Source of the DNA: Ctenosaura bakeri
Lineage: Eukaryota; Chordata; Lepidosauria; Squamata; Iguanidae
Direction: 5' to 3'
NCBI GenBank assembly: GCA_948474755.1
Contig: CAOLHI010002502.1
Span: forward strand, 186,001 to 250,000
DNA: 64,000 nucleotides
The notes beneath the pieces were generated by a model. The model was given only the letters and a program-made list of their open reading frames with translations, was not told where the DNA came from and made no database searches. Each line of letters opens with the position of its first letter. Positions within the stretch are counted from its first letter, which is position 1. The position numbers were made by a program, and so were the translations under genes. Below are positions 9,851-22,709 of the stretch, piece by piece.

Positions 9851-12800
9851 GTAGGCTCTGTTGCAGGATGAAGCAGCAGCAGCAGTAGCCATTTTCCAAG
9901 TTATAACAAAGGGGAGGGTGAACACCAGTTCCCTCATAAGCGAACTCTAATAGAGAAACAGCACAGCTGTGGCTCCACTGTGGCAAAGAGGAGCTGCTCT
10001 GTAGTTTGCCCAGATTAATGGCTAATCCAGCCTGTGAGGTCTGCCAAGATCACCTGTTACAACAGTCAGAGCCTGCTTTCCATCGGTATTACTTTTTCCC
10101 CTATGCTTCAGGTAATGTAAGTTTTTATCAAATGCTCTGCTTTTGCTCAAATCTTCCCTTGGGAACAGAGGTAAACATTTTTTATTTTTAGAATATCTTT
10201 TAATATTCATTTCCTTTATATTAAAAAAAAAGCAGCAAAATACTCAGATTCCTCAGTTGTCTTTGATATGTCACAAGGGAAGAGATCCTGGTTCTACAAT
10301 CACAAGCCACAGCTGACGCTAGCACTTGGGATGACTTTTGATAATCTCAACAGACATGACACCTTCCCACTGCCAACAGAATTGGGTATAAATAAACTCC
10401 TGCAATCCAATGCCTCTTTGGGCTGCCTACTTGGCATGCTGACATCAGCTGTAAGATTCACCTGGTGCCCAGGCAATGCCATTTTATTCAAGTCCCACTC
10501 AAGGTGATCTGGGAGATAAGGAAAAGGACATTTTACTGCAAGTGTGAAGCCATCTATAACCCTTCTAGGGCCCTTACCCACTCAGCTCCCAGGCCAACTC
10601 TGGCTCAAGGGTCTGTCAGAATTAAACATAATTACCAGTGCAAGGAAACAATGGTGTATTGACAATATGAAGAAATTAAGAGAGGTACAGCCATAAAACC
10701 CAAGCCAAAGGCAAAATCCTCCCTTGTCCTTAAATACGAGCAAACAATTGCACTGGGAATGGGGTCCATTCTTCCTCTTTGTGGACATCCAGGCACTAGT
10801 ACATTTTGGCATGCACAAAGTGACACAATTTTGGACCCCATTTTGGTTTGGTTAGTTTCCAGCTGATGTTTTTTCTTTTTCTTGTCCTTTTTGGAGGTTT
10901 GGAGATTTGGGGGGGGGTGTTAGGGGAAGCAAACCACTGCAGTTTTAGGTGGTTTTAGAAGACTTTGGTTGGTTTAGGGGGGGAAAGGTATTATAGGATA
11001 GAAATATTCATATCTCTCTCTACCGCATGAGTTGATCTCAAATAGTCTGCTAGAAAAACTGCAACTGCTGAAAGAAGTATTATTAATAATTTTTGCTACA
11101 GGCCTACTTGACCAAATAGAAAATGCCCAGTTATGATCTTATGCATACCTTTAGCACATAAAACATGTGTATATGGTGAATGCAACAGCAATGTACACTC
11201 TTAATTCTTCCAGATATTCCAGCCCCCTACATTATCCCAGTCATTTGGACATAGCAATAACAGTCTGATTAGCTAATATTAGGAAGAATGAGACAAATAT
11301 TTGGTCACGAGTGGATGTGTAACAAACTATCACTAGAATAAGCTACTTTAATTTGTTTACACAATGCAATATTTTTAATCTCTTATTTATTTTACTGCTA
11401 ATAGCCACTCTTCACTTCTTTTTTCCTTCACTGTTTCCCGTTTCTTTCTGATACCTTCCCTCTTCCTGATCATTTTGCAAGAAAAGAAAGTGGTGTTTGT
11501 GCCCTCACACAATCCACATCAGATTAAGACAAGTTATGGGTCATGGCCCATCAGATGAAGACTAGAGACTTAGAGTTTCAAGAATTCTCTCCAAGCCCAT
11601 GCTGAGTGTTGCTCAAGCTGAGGTAACACAGAGAGGAACTGCTTGTCTAGTTCAACCAGTAAAAGTGTTTTCAGTCTAAAAGCATCAGTTTCCTTCCTCC
11701 ATTGCTTTAGAAACAAGAACTACGCATCTTTGGCCACATGCCTTGGAAGAATAAGAGCTGAAGCACTTAACAGAAGGCAGAACAGCTGATGGTATTTCCA
11801 GTTCTTCTTTCCACCCCCAGTGTTGTGAGCAGGTGGATGGTACAGGACACTACTAAAGCAAGCCCAGTACTAACGAGGGATAATGGATCTTGGCTGGTCT
11901 AGTGTTCCCCTTTCCTACATTTCCTTTTTCTGATTGCAGAAGAAACTAACTTCGTTTGAATTCTACCCAGGAGATCTTAAGGAAAGCAGCCCTTGGTTCC
12001 TGGAAGGCAGCCAGCAAAATGGCTGGGAATTCAGAACCATCTTTCATTCCAGACATCTCATTCTTATGAACAAAACACAAACGCTAGCCTAGGAGCTCAG
12101 CAGAATCAGTCCACGCTCCCTTTTTTTAATCTACTACAGCACTCTAGAGAGTTCATAGTAGATCATCATGTGTAGCCACTCTGATTTAGAAATGGAACTG
12201 GAGATACAGATCTTGAAAGATCGTATGGTGCAGAGGAGAGCTCACGGGACAATGCCCCTTTAGACTTTCAAGCCGCAGCTGTTTTATAGTGGTTGGGAAT
12301 CATGTAGCTCTTCTAACCAGGTTAATTAATGGGGAGTAATGCTGGGATTTACAGGCCACTAATTTCTAGAGTGCTGTGATTTGCACCTTGAATGACAGCC
12401 TACTCTGCCTCATGACCTCAGTGCAACTAAGAGCAGCTTCCCTAAAGGTATCTTCATTTAACAAGGTTGGTAAACTACAATGGGTTTGGGGGACCAAATT
12501 TTCTGCTTCTAGGACCTTCCATGGGCCATGCTGTCAAAAATGACAACCTTTTTTAAAAAAATCCAAAGTAGCCAGAAGCCCACCTTTCATTTTGAAAACC
12601 TGGAATTTTTTGATGTTTAGCAGAGCATGTGAGGAGGCAACCAGTTTGAAAGACAAACTGCTACTTCTGGAGAATCCCATGATTCAACCTGTTTTGTTGT
12701 CCAGAAAAAACAGCTGGCCAGGGAATTTGGAGGGCAAAATACAGTCTAGGAGGTAGTGATGCATGCAGCCTCAGGGTTTCATTTGCCCAGTCCAGTTTAA

Positions 12801-12860
12801 AAGGAAAGTTAGCCCAGAAATGCATGTGAATTTTATCGAATTGTGGTTACAGAACTGAGG
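9851..12860. other. Intron without recognised genes
   Basis: A short (GCA)n run sits near 9870-9888 and a G-rich stretch near 10900-10990. Frames up to 93 codons at 10.0-10.8 kb overlap on both strands and show no conserved protein motif. No repeat family was recognised with confidence. Confidence 0.6.
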
Positions 12861-13086
12861 AACCAGCATGGTCTAGTGTTTTGAGTGCTGGACTAGGACT
12901 CTGGGAGACCAGGGTCCGAACCCCTCTCAGCCATGGAAATCCACGGGGTGACCTTGAGCAACTCACTCTCTCTCACCTTCAGAGGAAGACAAGGGCAAAT
13001 TGCCTCCTAACATATCTTCCCAAGAAAACCATTAAGATAGGGTTTTCCACAAGTTGGACTTGACATAAGAAAAATATCAACAAACA
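12861..13086 (+). mobile_element. Sauria SINE (tRNA-derived)
   Basis: A tRNA-like head has an A-box region (catggtctagtgttttgagt) and a B-box-like gggtccgaacccc. It is followed by the conserved body (ggtgaccttgagcaactcac, cttcagaggaagacaa) and the BovB-like tail ending near 'ttggacttgacataag'. It is near full length but diverged, with several small deletions in the tail. Confidence 0.9.
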
Positions 13087-13374
13087 ATACGGGACTTGGC
13101 GGACCTGAGTTTAAACTTATTTCACGTGTTCGTCCTCCTCATGAATACTGCAAACATGAGAGCAATCTTCTTCAGAGTAGCTTGGGATGTTGTTACAGTA
13201 TGAAGATGAACTCTAATTAAGAATTCAAAGATGATGGGGGATTTCACGCCCCATTATTTTGTTCCCTGGTTCTCTCTGCAAAGAGGCTATTTTGAAAGCA
13301 GAAAAATCATTTTGCCCTTGTCAGGTACATGATGAAGCATTTTGAACTTCAAACTGTGATTTGTTAATTAGGAC

Positions 13375-13440
13375 ACACAGAAACCAAGATTTTTGTTCAT
13401 TTGCACAGCAGTTGGGCAATTTGTCTCCAAGCTTCTCATT
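13375..13440 (+). repeat. Dispersed ~65-bp repeat, copy A
   Basis: It shares most of its sequence (gaaaccaagat, gttcatttgcacag, agttgggcaatt) with 14306-14371 in the same orientation. The family is not recognised. Confidence 0.75.
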
Positions 13441-14305
13441 CCAATAGTGCCCCAAAATTTTCCTTTAAAATGTGAATAGCTTTTAAATTTAGTAACTGGT
13501 GGAGAACCATTACAAATTCTTGATTAAAAAAATACAAAGGGGGGGGGAGAGCCAAGAAACTGATTTGTATATAGCAGACAATGAATGGTTAGATGCAGCA
13601 TTGAAATTATTATTAAATTATTTTCAAGTAGTGAGAGATGTCCCTTCCCTGAGGAATCTCATCTAAGCAGACAGTGTGGAAGGCACGGGCAGCGATCTCA
13701 AAAAACTTCCCTTCTGGAGCTTTCTATATTTGATGTCTTAATTATAAACTGGGGTGGGTGATGCCTTATGAGTAGATGCCACTGTACATGCTGGGATAAG
13801 ATCTGGAAAGAGAAAAACAACCCAGAGCTTTCCTCACCATGAAGAGGCTTGTGTATGTGACATGAAAGGCTGCACTGATCCTTGCTCTCTAAATTGGTCA
13901 CACTCAAACTCACAGAGTTACCTTCAAAGGCCATCATGCTGAGCTGTGACATTGGCATCTGGGCCTTCGCAGTGACAGACAGACAGCTAGATAATTACAG
14001 AAGCAGAATTTTCATCTGTCCTCCCCTATCCCTGTCAGTTCAAGAAGGAAGACAGGCTTCTGAACCAGTGAACACTTAAGTGCCTGGATGAAAGATATAC
14101 TGTCAACTGGAACCAGCAACAGAGCTGTCTCCTTGAACTCTACTCAGTTCTGGTGAGCTATCATATGAAACAGTTGATTGTCACACATCTCAGATACTGT
14201 TGTTCAAATAAAAATTAGGCAGCACAATCAACAGCCTCATATGATGTATCAGTGGCCAACCTATATGGAGGGAGGCTGGAGACTCAACTGTTTCAATGCT
14301 TCTTA

Positions 14306-14371
14306 ACACAGAGAAACCAAGATTTTGTTCATTTGCACAGTAGTTGGGCAATTCGTCTCTGAGCTGCTCAT
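14306..14371 (+). repeat. Dispersed ~65-bp repeat, copy B
   Basis: Second copy of the repeat at 13375-13440, about 930 bp away in direct orientation, with a few substitutions and one-base length changes. It is either a segmental duplication product or two copies of an unrecognised mobile element. Confidence 0.75.
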
Positions 14372-15007
14372 TTTAAAACAAAAACAAAAAAATCCCTGAA
14401 CATACAAACTGGTCAGAAAACACCAATCCTACCCTTAACCCTGCTCTGAGGCATGCTTGTACTTCTGAAGGGAGAGTCCTCTTGTCACTGTACGCACAAA
14501 CACCAGCATAAGAACCCCTTAGGTTATTTTTATAAGTTCACAATAAATTCAGTAAGATAAAGGCAACGAGAAGTCAAGAAGTATTTTGTTTCTTATGTTT
14601 TGGAACCTATGAAGTATTCTTTGAATCTGGATATTCAAGATTCTTTTCCTGGGACGTAACAGCAATTGAACCTGTGACCTTCACCATGCAAAGCATGTGC
14701 TTTGCTGCTAAGATACAGTCCCTTTTCCCCTCTTCCTTTCAGGTAGAACTCATGCAGCCAGACAGCCTTTGATGGCAAGAGGTCCACAGGGACTCTTAAG
14801 AGAAGCTGAATGGAGTCTGACTGGGGAGGCTAAATCACTGCCATCATACCAGCTTTCTTCTGAGGAACACTGCTGAGCCAGGAGTCCAGTTAACATAAGA
14901 AAACAGGGATGCGTCCACCAGCATCAACTTTTGAGCGTGAGGCCTGTTGATAGGAAAGTGAGATCTGTGCAATCAGACAGCCAAACTAAGGTTGTGAAAT
15001 CACATTC

Positions 15008-15104
15008 ACCCCCTCTGGATGCTGTGATGCAACCGCCATTAGCCCTGGCCAACCTAACCAGTTGGGAGGAATGCAGGGATTTGAATTGCACAACATCCAG
15101 AGGG
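15008..15104. repeat. Small palindromic element, 'ccctctggatg' ends
   Basis: Ends ccctctggatgctgt and acaacatccagaggg are inverted copies, and the centre 'ccattagccctggccaacc' matches the family seen at 61.0 and 22.3 kb. It explains the local overlapping open frames on both strands as chance. Confidence 0.6.
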
Positions 15105-16371
15105 ACACAAAATTTGTAAATATTGCTTCCCAACTTCTTTTGGGGTCTGAAGAACAGCAGAAGGCCTATGCAGATGGACTGGGAAAACCAGAAAGTCCCT
15201 GATTTTGTTCCTGTCCTTTCCAGTATTATTATGGCTATTATTATTGTGACCTGTATGACATTTTCTCCACTCTGGAAGTATTTCCAAGGAACTCTTAGAA
15301 TTACCAAGGACTTTTTACTTCCACTTCATAGATCAGTTTCAGTCCACTCAGTATTTTCCAAAATGAAGCATACCTCTCCATGGTTACCTGTTTATGTTAC
15401 CCTGGAACTAACCAAGATGGCCACCGCCAAGAAACACAGCAACTGATCCCAAGGCAGCAGATTCAATAGAGTTCAAGCAACAGAAAAAGGAATGTTAGCA
15501 AAGAAAGAAAATTATCCCAATGCAGAACCAGTATAATATTGCTAAATCACTTTAACACTTTTACTATAACTCCTGAATAATAATTGAAAAGGTCTCATTG
15601 GTGAAAAGGAATTTCTGAAACGTTCACTAAGTTTAGATGAGACACAGGATGAGGGGGAGTGGGAATGTGAGGAAGCCCCAGGATAATTACAAGAAAGGGT
15701 TTGGAGGCAAAATCATGAATATCCAAGTAAAATCAAAACAAAAGAAATGGAAAGGCTCGATACTTCCACTTACTTTTTTCCTGTCTGGATAAATCCTGAG
15801 TTTGTCACTGTACTGCTCACTTGCTTCCCCTACAGAAAGCCTCTTCCTTTCCTGACCTGCGTGGTAGAGATGGGTAAGATGCTTTTATCTCACCTATTTG
15901 TTAGTGGAGAGGTATGCAACCATCTTAAGCTGGGGCAAAAAAAAGAGGGATAGGAAACAGGGAACTGGGGCAGGAGGAGAGTATGGCTTAATCTCAAAGA
16001 AAGCATCAACCCAATGTTCCTACTTTATCAGTTCCCAGAAATACTGCATTTGAACATGCTGCTTTCCAGTAACTAGAAGCAGCAAAGAACCAGCCATTTT
16101 GATGGAGACTGTGGAGCCGGAGCTAGAGACTTTCAAACCATGCTCCCATCTCTAGATAAATGGTTGGGCAAAATGTGACTCACAGGACACAAGAAGCCCA
16201 CCGAGGCACCTTTAATACCCTCAGAGTCCCAAGTCCCCAGGCCCCCTTCCCCACATTTGGAATTTTTAAACCTTTATGTCCTCCCAACACCACCACCACC
16301 ACCAGTTGCCTTAGGCCCTGGAAAGACCTTTATAAAACCATGAAGTTAACCAGATTGCTATAGGATAGTGA

Positions 16372-16478
16372 TCCTGTGATGACTTGTAATGTACTGTGTG
16401 TGAATGAAAGAGGATTTTGCAGACTGAAATGAAACAAAAACAAGACGATATTTTCAGTTGCATAAAACTGCCTCTTAG
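16372..16478. repeat. Dispersed repeat, copy A of a pair
   Basis: The order 'cctgtgatgac ... ctgaaa... gcagactgaaa ... cagttgcataaaactg' recurs in 16909-17012. The family is not recognised. Confidence 0.45.
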
Positions 16479-16908
16479 AACTTCCCTAGGCCCAAATCAG
16501 CCCTGGATGAACAAAAGCATGATAAAATTGCTTCCCATGCCCCCCCCCACAACCAAAGTGTGGGCCATTTTGAGTTTTTAAAGTCTAATAAAAGGAATGC
16601 TGGTAGTTCAGCCTAGATCTCAGCAGGCAATGACTACTGCCTGCTCTCCATCCCATGTTGTTAAGTGTGTCAATGTGCAGAGATGCTATAGATCGTGTGC
16701 ATAATTTGAAAAGCAAACCCAGTTGCTCTAGCAAAAAGCATCCTCACTAGATGTTGTTCAGCTCTATGTCCCACCAGCCTCAGTCAGCTGGGCCAACAGT
16801 GAAAAATAATGAGAGTAGTAGTTCATCAGCATCTGAGTAGCAAAGGTCCTCCATGGGATTCCAGTGGATTTTACCAAAGACTCAGTAGGTTGCTATAAGT
16901 ACCACTGG

Positions 16909-17012
16909 GCATCCTGTGATGACCACCAGTTCATAGCATGCAACTGAAAGAACTTTGCAAACAGAAGGCAAAAACCTGCAGTTGCACGAAACTGACTGTT
17001 AGCTATTACAGC
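16909..17012. repeat. Dispersed repeat, copy B of a pair
   Basis: A diverged direct copy of 16372-16478, with shared blocks 'catcctgtgatgac' and 'cagttgcacgaaactg'. Confidence 0.45.
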
Positions 17013-19465
17013 ATCTTTCTGCACAGCAACAGAAAATAAAGCACAAGGAATGAAACAGCAGTCTGTGAAGTGGTAAGCTTCTACCAAACAGCTGCCGCAG
17101 CACCTAAAAAATGCTGCCGGATGGGCAGACTGCAGCCGCTTCTCAATAACCTGATCCTGTTTTAAGCCCTGAACGCCAGATTTATGCTGTCATTTCCATA
17201 AATGCCACCAAGATGCTGTGCAAGGGGGCTTGCCATCCAAGCACTACCTTCCTGGTCTCTTGTCATGAAGATGTAGTTGGGAGGTTGAAAGGGGGCAATG
17301 GCCTTGGAAGGAGCATCTGGAACAAAACATGACTAGCTAGGCCATATTCAAAGAAGCTGTGGCTTCTGCCAGTGAGTCATCCTGTTTGATTCAGAGCCTC
17401 CCACTCATGAGTAAGTCCCTCCGCATGGTATTAAGAGATAAATATAACTTCAGCACCAGCATCGAAGGGAAAGTTCCAAATTAGCAAGCAGCATTTAGGT
17501 AGTTGCATTGCAAAGCAGCACAAGGTGAGGTAAGTTACAAACAGGCTTCTGCGGGCAAGATGGTGGTGGCCTTTCTAGGGGTTGCATGCAGGATTCCAAA
17601 CATTAATGGTGAGAGGCAACTGGCTAGAGAAGTGAAAATGCATGTACATCTTTCAAAAGATGTGAGAAATCGTTCAGTTACTGGACTTTCCCCCCTTACA
17701 AATAAAAGAAAATCTCCAAGCAAGGAGATTTTGTGAGAGCCGTCTGGACTTATCAGGGAAATCCATAATTACATACTGCAGCCAATGTGGATTATGGACT
17801 AGCTAAGAGGGGAGAGAGATTTTTTATTATCATGAACTATTGAACCCTCCAACGGGACAGTCTTGTTGGAGACTGCATCTGTGCAATTAGGGATATTTCA
17901 ACCACTTGAGGGATACATTATTATTTACATCCAGCAGAGATAACCAGGGGGATTATAGGGTGCCCAGATGTGTAGCCAGTGTTTTCTTCTGAAGAGGAAT
18001 GGCTTTCTGCTGGAGAGGAACACCACTAGGAATTAGAATAGAAACTGGACCTCAGTGAAAGTCCTTCACTATTTCTGCACAGGTGGAAAGAAACTGAGAG
18101 GAAGAACATGAAGGAACAGAGCACACCTGTGACTGTGGATGGGTCCCTTTCTTATTCTTACCCTCAATCTTAGCAAAGAAGCCAGCTGAAACCTATGCTA
18201 GCCACCCAAGTTTATATCCTACAGGTAGTATTAAATAACAAAATGTTGCCTTGCAGAGCACTCCTGTTTGGTGTTCTGGACTGCCATGACCTCTGTCTGG
18301 ATATACCATTCCATTCCCTTCTCCATTCCTAAAAGACACTCAGCATTCTGTGGCCACAAGCACCAGTTGTTGCTTTGCCTCATGTAGATCTTTCCCCCTC
18401 AATAATTTTTTGGAGGGGTGTTACATGAGACAAACTTTTTTTGAGTATAGTCTAGGAAAGGATGTTTCCCAGTCTTTTTCTTCTCCCTGTGTGTTCTTTT
18501 TACATGTTGGTATACAAGTAGCAGGACGTGACTGTGTTTTGAAATGAAGGTTTTGAGGCAAGAGATGCCTCCCCCCGCCATTCTGGAATACTATATGCCA
18601 GAGAAGGCTGTACAAGTGGATTTTTTTCTCTGAATGCGTTCAACAGCACCTACTTCTTCCTAAATATCATTTTTACGAAGTCATAGCAGCATAGTTACAA
18701 CTTGCTTCATTGCTGTGGAAGAAAGATTGGAACATGTCTGTTATGGGTCACAGGCACATAGAAGAATATTTAGGAAGGAAGGAAGGAAGGAAGGAAGGAA
18801 GGAAGGAAGGAAGGAAGGAAGGGGAGAATGGAAGCAAGCAAGCATCTGGCAGTCAGCATGAAGGTCAATACTGGCAGGAAATATGCCAACCCGAGATGGC
18901 ATTTGACAAAATGTCATTTTAAATGGGGAAGCGTAGTGCTGACTCTTGTCTTTTGTCAGACTTCTCCTCTTGACAAGGTGATATTTATAGCTGAGGCCTT
19001 AATAGAGCCAAATGGTACTCCCCAGGAGTTGTGAAAGGAGAGGTAGCCCAGCTTGTGACTGGCAAACATAAATATTTGACATGGTGGAGGGAGGGAAGAA
19101 GAATGGTGTCCCGATGGGTCCCCTGAGAGCTAAGAGAGCCCCTCACACTGGATTCCCACTGATTGTTCAGCCTTGCAGAATTCAGATGTCTCACCCAGAG
19201 TCTGTGGCCAAAAGTCCCCAAAAGGGGAAGGAGTGTCATAATGTATCTATTTTAAAGACTAGTAGATTGGTGCAAGCAACAGCCTCTCATTCAGTCCTGT
19301 ACTGAGTTTAGCTCTTGGCTATAGGGAAAGTAAGCCACAAGCAAGCCTGTACTTAGGATGTACATTTGAGACAAAAGTTATGGTATCTGATTCTCCTATC
19401 TTCCTGCAGATGTGCACACTTCATAAGGGGAGACATCCTCAACATCACAATCATCATTATCATTA
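17013..19465. other. Intron without recognised genes
   Basis: Apart from the (AAGG)n array at 18.77 kb nothing could be assigned. The stretch 18895-19050 has balanced composition and no repeat resemblance, so it is a reasonable place to test for conserved non-coding sequence. No exon is supportable. Confidence 0.55.
18772..18824. repeat. (AAGG)n microsatellite
   Basis: About 13 uninterrupted AGGA units. The reading frame through it encodes an artefactual GRKE repeat. Confidence 0.95.
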
Positions 19466-19875
19466 CTATTATTGACTTTATTTATATCCTGCCTTTTCCC
19501 AAGGCTGGGACTCAAGGTGGCTTATACACTAAAAAGACTGCAATTAAACACATACAAAAAGTCAACATTTAAACCAAGTTGAACTATCAACTGTATTAAA
19601 AAGCATACCCTCTGAAAAGTTATAGAATACTATTAAAACAAAGTAACACCAACAGTCCCTTGTTAAAAGTCTTCAATTTTAGAAGCCCGACTGAATAAAA
19701 AAGTGTTTGCCTGCTGAAGGAAGGACAGCAAGGAGGTGGCCATTCTAGCCTCCCTACAGAGGAAGTTCCAAAGTATAGGGCAGCCAGCAGGCAAGGTCCT
19801 TTCCCATTCCCACCAACCATGCTTGTCATGATGGTTGGACTGAGAGAAGTGCTTCTACTGTGGATCTCAAGGGCT
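19466..19875 (-). mobile_element. L2-type LINE 3' end
   Basis: On the minus strand the C-terminal end of the reverse-transcriptase frame is recognisable (block like LLAALYFGTSSVGRLEWPP...LSFSRQTLF, with the family's LKTF motif). It runs into the 3' UTR that ends as 'gccacctt gagtcccagccttgggaaaaggcaggatataaata'. This is the same family as the fragments at 1.5-2.2 kb and 44.3 kb. It is frame-shifted and 5'-truncated. Confidence 0.75.
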
Positions 19876-19956
19876 GGGCAAGCTCATATGCCTCCCTATT
19901 TTTGTGACATATTAGTAGCAGTGCTTCTATACTTTAGAGTGGCAACTATGCAGACC

Positions 19957-20062
19957 TCCAAAGGTTGCTGAACTACAAGTCCCAGTACTCCTAGCCACTG
20001 ACCATGCTGGCTAAGGCTGCTGGGAATTATGGTCCAACAACTTCTGGAGCGCCATATAATTC
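19957..20062. repeat. Small palindromic element, 'ctacaagtcccag' family
   Basis: Left arm 'cctccaaaggttgctgaactacaagtcccag' and right arm 'ctgggaattatggtccaacaacttctggagcgcc' are imperfect inverted copies around 'ctagccactgaccatgctggctaagg'. It is one of the best preserved copies of this MITE-like family in the window. Confidence 0.7.
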
Positions 20063-21458
20063 CCACCCTGAGCAGTGGTCTAAATCTAATTTTTAGTACT
20101 AACATATGTATGTCTTATTGATTCAATGGGTCTACTCTAGCTGGCATTGACTATTGGATTTTGGCATGTACATTTCATTTGTGGAGTACTTTACAAACTT
20201 TTAGGCAATGACTTATACAGTAAACCCATAGAACTGAGCTCTATTATTCCCATTTCATGGGAACTGAGCTACAGTTTCACCAAAGCAGTGATAAAAGCCA
20301 GTGGTAAATGCCATGCCTACCTATATTTCTCCCATGAAGCTATCACAATTGAGAGGTGAAGGGGATAATAACTACTGTGCCATTTCTTATCATGATTCAT
20401 GCAACAGTCAAGCCATCAGTATGCTTGGCCTTTTACTAACTGGATCATAACAACCATATTTTCTTCCCACCCCCCTCTTTTTAACTTTACTTTCTAAGGG
20501 GCTCAACTAAGCTAGCCAGCAATTATGTCCATTGTATGACAATTAGTCCTCATGGGAAACTGACACTGTGTCCCATGGCAGGAGTCTGTTGGTCTGTGAC
20601 TATAACATGCAAGTAGAACTGCTGTGAAAAGAAGCCAGAAAAGCCCCCAGTACAGCTCTGGTCTATAGTTTGCTTGCTGGTAAAAGACAGAATGTAAATA
20701 TGGAGAAAGCTATGCTAACGGTACAAAGTTAAAAAATATTTGACATTCAACTTAAGTGCTTGCAAAAGCATATTTGGGAGAGAGAGAGAGTACTGCCCTA
20801 AATCATTCATTTTCCCAAGTCTGACTTAGAAAATAGACTGGAACAGCAAATGCTGCAAGAGCATTTTTTAAAAGTATGAAGAAGATTAGGAAGAAACCAT
20901 ATTTATCAGTGGCAAAGATTAATTATTGGCAGTTTTCTCTCTCTTTCTGACGCATCTTCATGTTTTTTTCACAGCCATATTGCTCAGATATTTCAAATTA
21001 TCTGTAGCTTCATCTAGTGCTACTGAGAATGAGACTAATATAGACAATTACATCCTAGGGTCTACTTTGACTTCTTTTCTTTATATTCAGACAAGTAAGA
21101 ATAAAGATACACAGCTAAATAAGTTGGGGACTTTCATCTTAAAAATTAAACATTCTTAAGTAATCCAAAAAGGTAAGTAATATTGGAATAAAGCACAGCA
21201 TTGACCCAACACAACTCGGAAATACTCTATTAATGTATAGTTTTAGGTAAACATTTTTTCCCAATGCAGCAAGATAAACTTGGGGCAGAATATAACCAAT
21301 TCAGAAAACCTGAAAGTTCAAGTTTTGTTGCTGTGGAAATAGGTACATGTATTGGTATTCAATGGCCAGTGTGAAGTAACTACAATTTCTGTGGGGATTT
21401 TGATTCCTCATATGTGTTTGATTATTTTTAACTGTAGGCACTGGTTGCCAAACCTTTT
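20063..21458. other. Intron without recognised genes
   Basis: A fragment near 20110-20160 (gattcaatgggtctactctagctgg) resembles the ends of common but unnamed reptile repeats. A short (GA)n run lies at 20778-20790. Nothing else was assigned. Confidence 0.5.
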
Positions 21459-21690
21459 GTGTTGTGCTGTGTTTAGGTGCTTCCGCCTTATGGTGACCCT
21501 GAGGTGAACGTACCATGGGGTTTTACTGGCAAGATTTGTTCAGAGGTGGTTTGCCATTGCCTTCCTCTGAGGCAGAGAGAGTGTGATTTGCCCAAGGTCA
21601 TCCAGTATGTTTCTATGGCAGAGCAGGAATTTGAACCCTGGTATCTGGTGTCATAGTCCAGCACTCGAACCACTATACCATGATGGCTCT
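21459..21690 (-). mobile_element. Sauria SINE, near full length
   Basis: Reversed copy. It starts with the 3' tail (gtgttgtgctgtg... ccttatggtgaccctgagg), then the body 'ggggttttactggcaagatttgttcagaggtgg', and ends with the tRNA-like head containing the B-box-like 'tttgaaccctggta' and 'cagcactcgaaccactataccatgatggctct'. Confidence 0.93.
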
Positions 21691-22327
21691 ACCTTCAGAG
21701 GAAGAAAAAAAAGATGGGAATGGAACTAATTAAAGACTTAACCTACAGGACAAGCTTGTTAAAAGGTTCTAGGACGCAGTGCTTCAGGCATCACTCCTAT
21801 TAGCTGACCTTCTTAAATTATGTTGTCATCAGTTATTTCTCACCCAGAACTCCAAATCCTGGAAGAAAACAAGCACTGGTTTCAGAAGAAAGAGGCAGGA
21901 AGGGAGCAGTTAAGCTCAATGATCAAGCTTACGGACAGTAAATGCTTTTTTTGTATACATTTTCCTGAGCGCTGTGAGACTCGCAGTTCTGCTTTCTTGC
22001 TGCAGGTTTTCCATTTCCATCTCACAGAACTTAGGATGGGGAGGGAGTTATATATCAACAAATGGCCTACCACATACCGGTAAGTGAATATATATTACCA
22101 CATAAAAAGTTCCTTCCTGAAAACATTAAGTCCAGAGTTTAAAAATATCAAACTGTACTATTGGGTTTTTTGTGTGTCTGTGTGTAAACATCATGTTTTT
22201 TAGGCCAAGAAAAGCTACAACAAAATGTGACAGTAAATGAAAAGCATTACTTGAGGGTTTTTTCAATGCTGGGCTTGTTCTGAATTGGGCTGGGCAATGA
22301 TGATGCTCTCTAGATGGCAAGTTCTAT

Positions 22328-22402
22328 CATCTCTCACTATTGGCTGTGCTGGCTAGGGCTGAGGGATCCTGCAGTCCAACAGCACCTGGAAGGGCCACAT
22401 GT
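22328..22402. repeat. Small palindromic element fragment
   Basis: Contains 'ctattggctgtgctggctagggctgagggatcctgcagtccaacagcacctggaaggg', the right half of the same MITE-like family as 19957-20062. Confidence 0.5.
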
Positions 22403-22709
22403 TCACTAGCATTGATCTGAATCAAGCAATGCTTTGATCTGAATCAATCATTTAAAAAGATACAATATGCATACCACAAAATTCCATTACACATAGTACA
22501 CACATACACCCATATCAAGGGGCACATATCTGCTTTTCAGCCAAGGTATTGACACAGCAAAAAAGGGAACACTTTTCTATAGACATGCATTCAGTAACTC
22601 CCACTACATGTGGTAGGAGTTCATGCAACGATTAGATTATTATGTAATTCTGAACTACCTGTAAGACCATTCAGTTGGACTGCTCCTTCAACAGAAAGAC
22701 AGCAGTCAA

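Noticed and set aside
12861..12925. tRNA gene (also in the heads of the other Sauria and tRNA-headed SINEs)
   Set aside because: The A- and B-box-like segments are present but no cloverleaf with paired acceptor and anticodon stems can be drawn, and SINE bodies follow.
18772..18824. Coding GRKE repeat
   Set aside because: It arises from an (AAGG)n microsatellite and is not a protein repeat.
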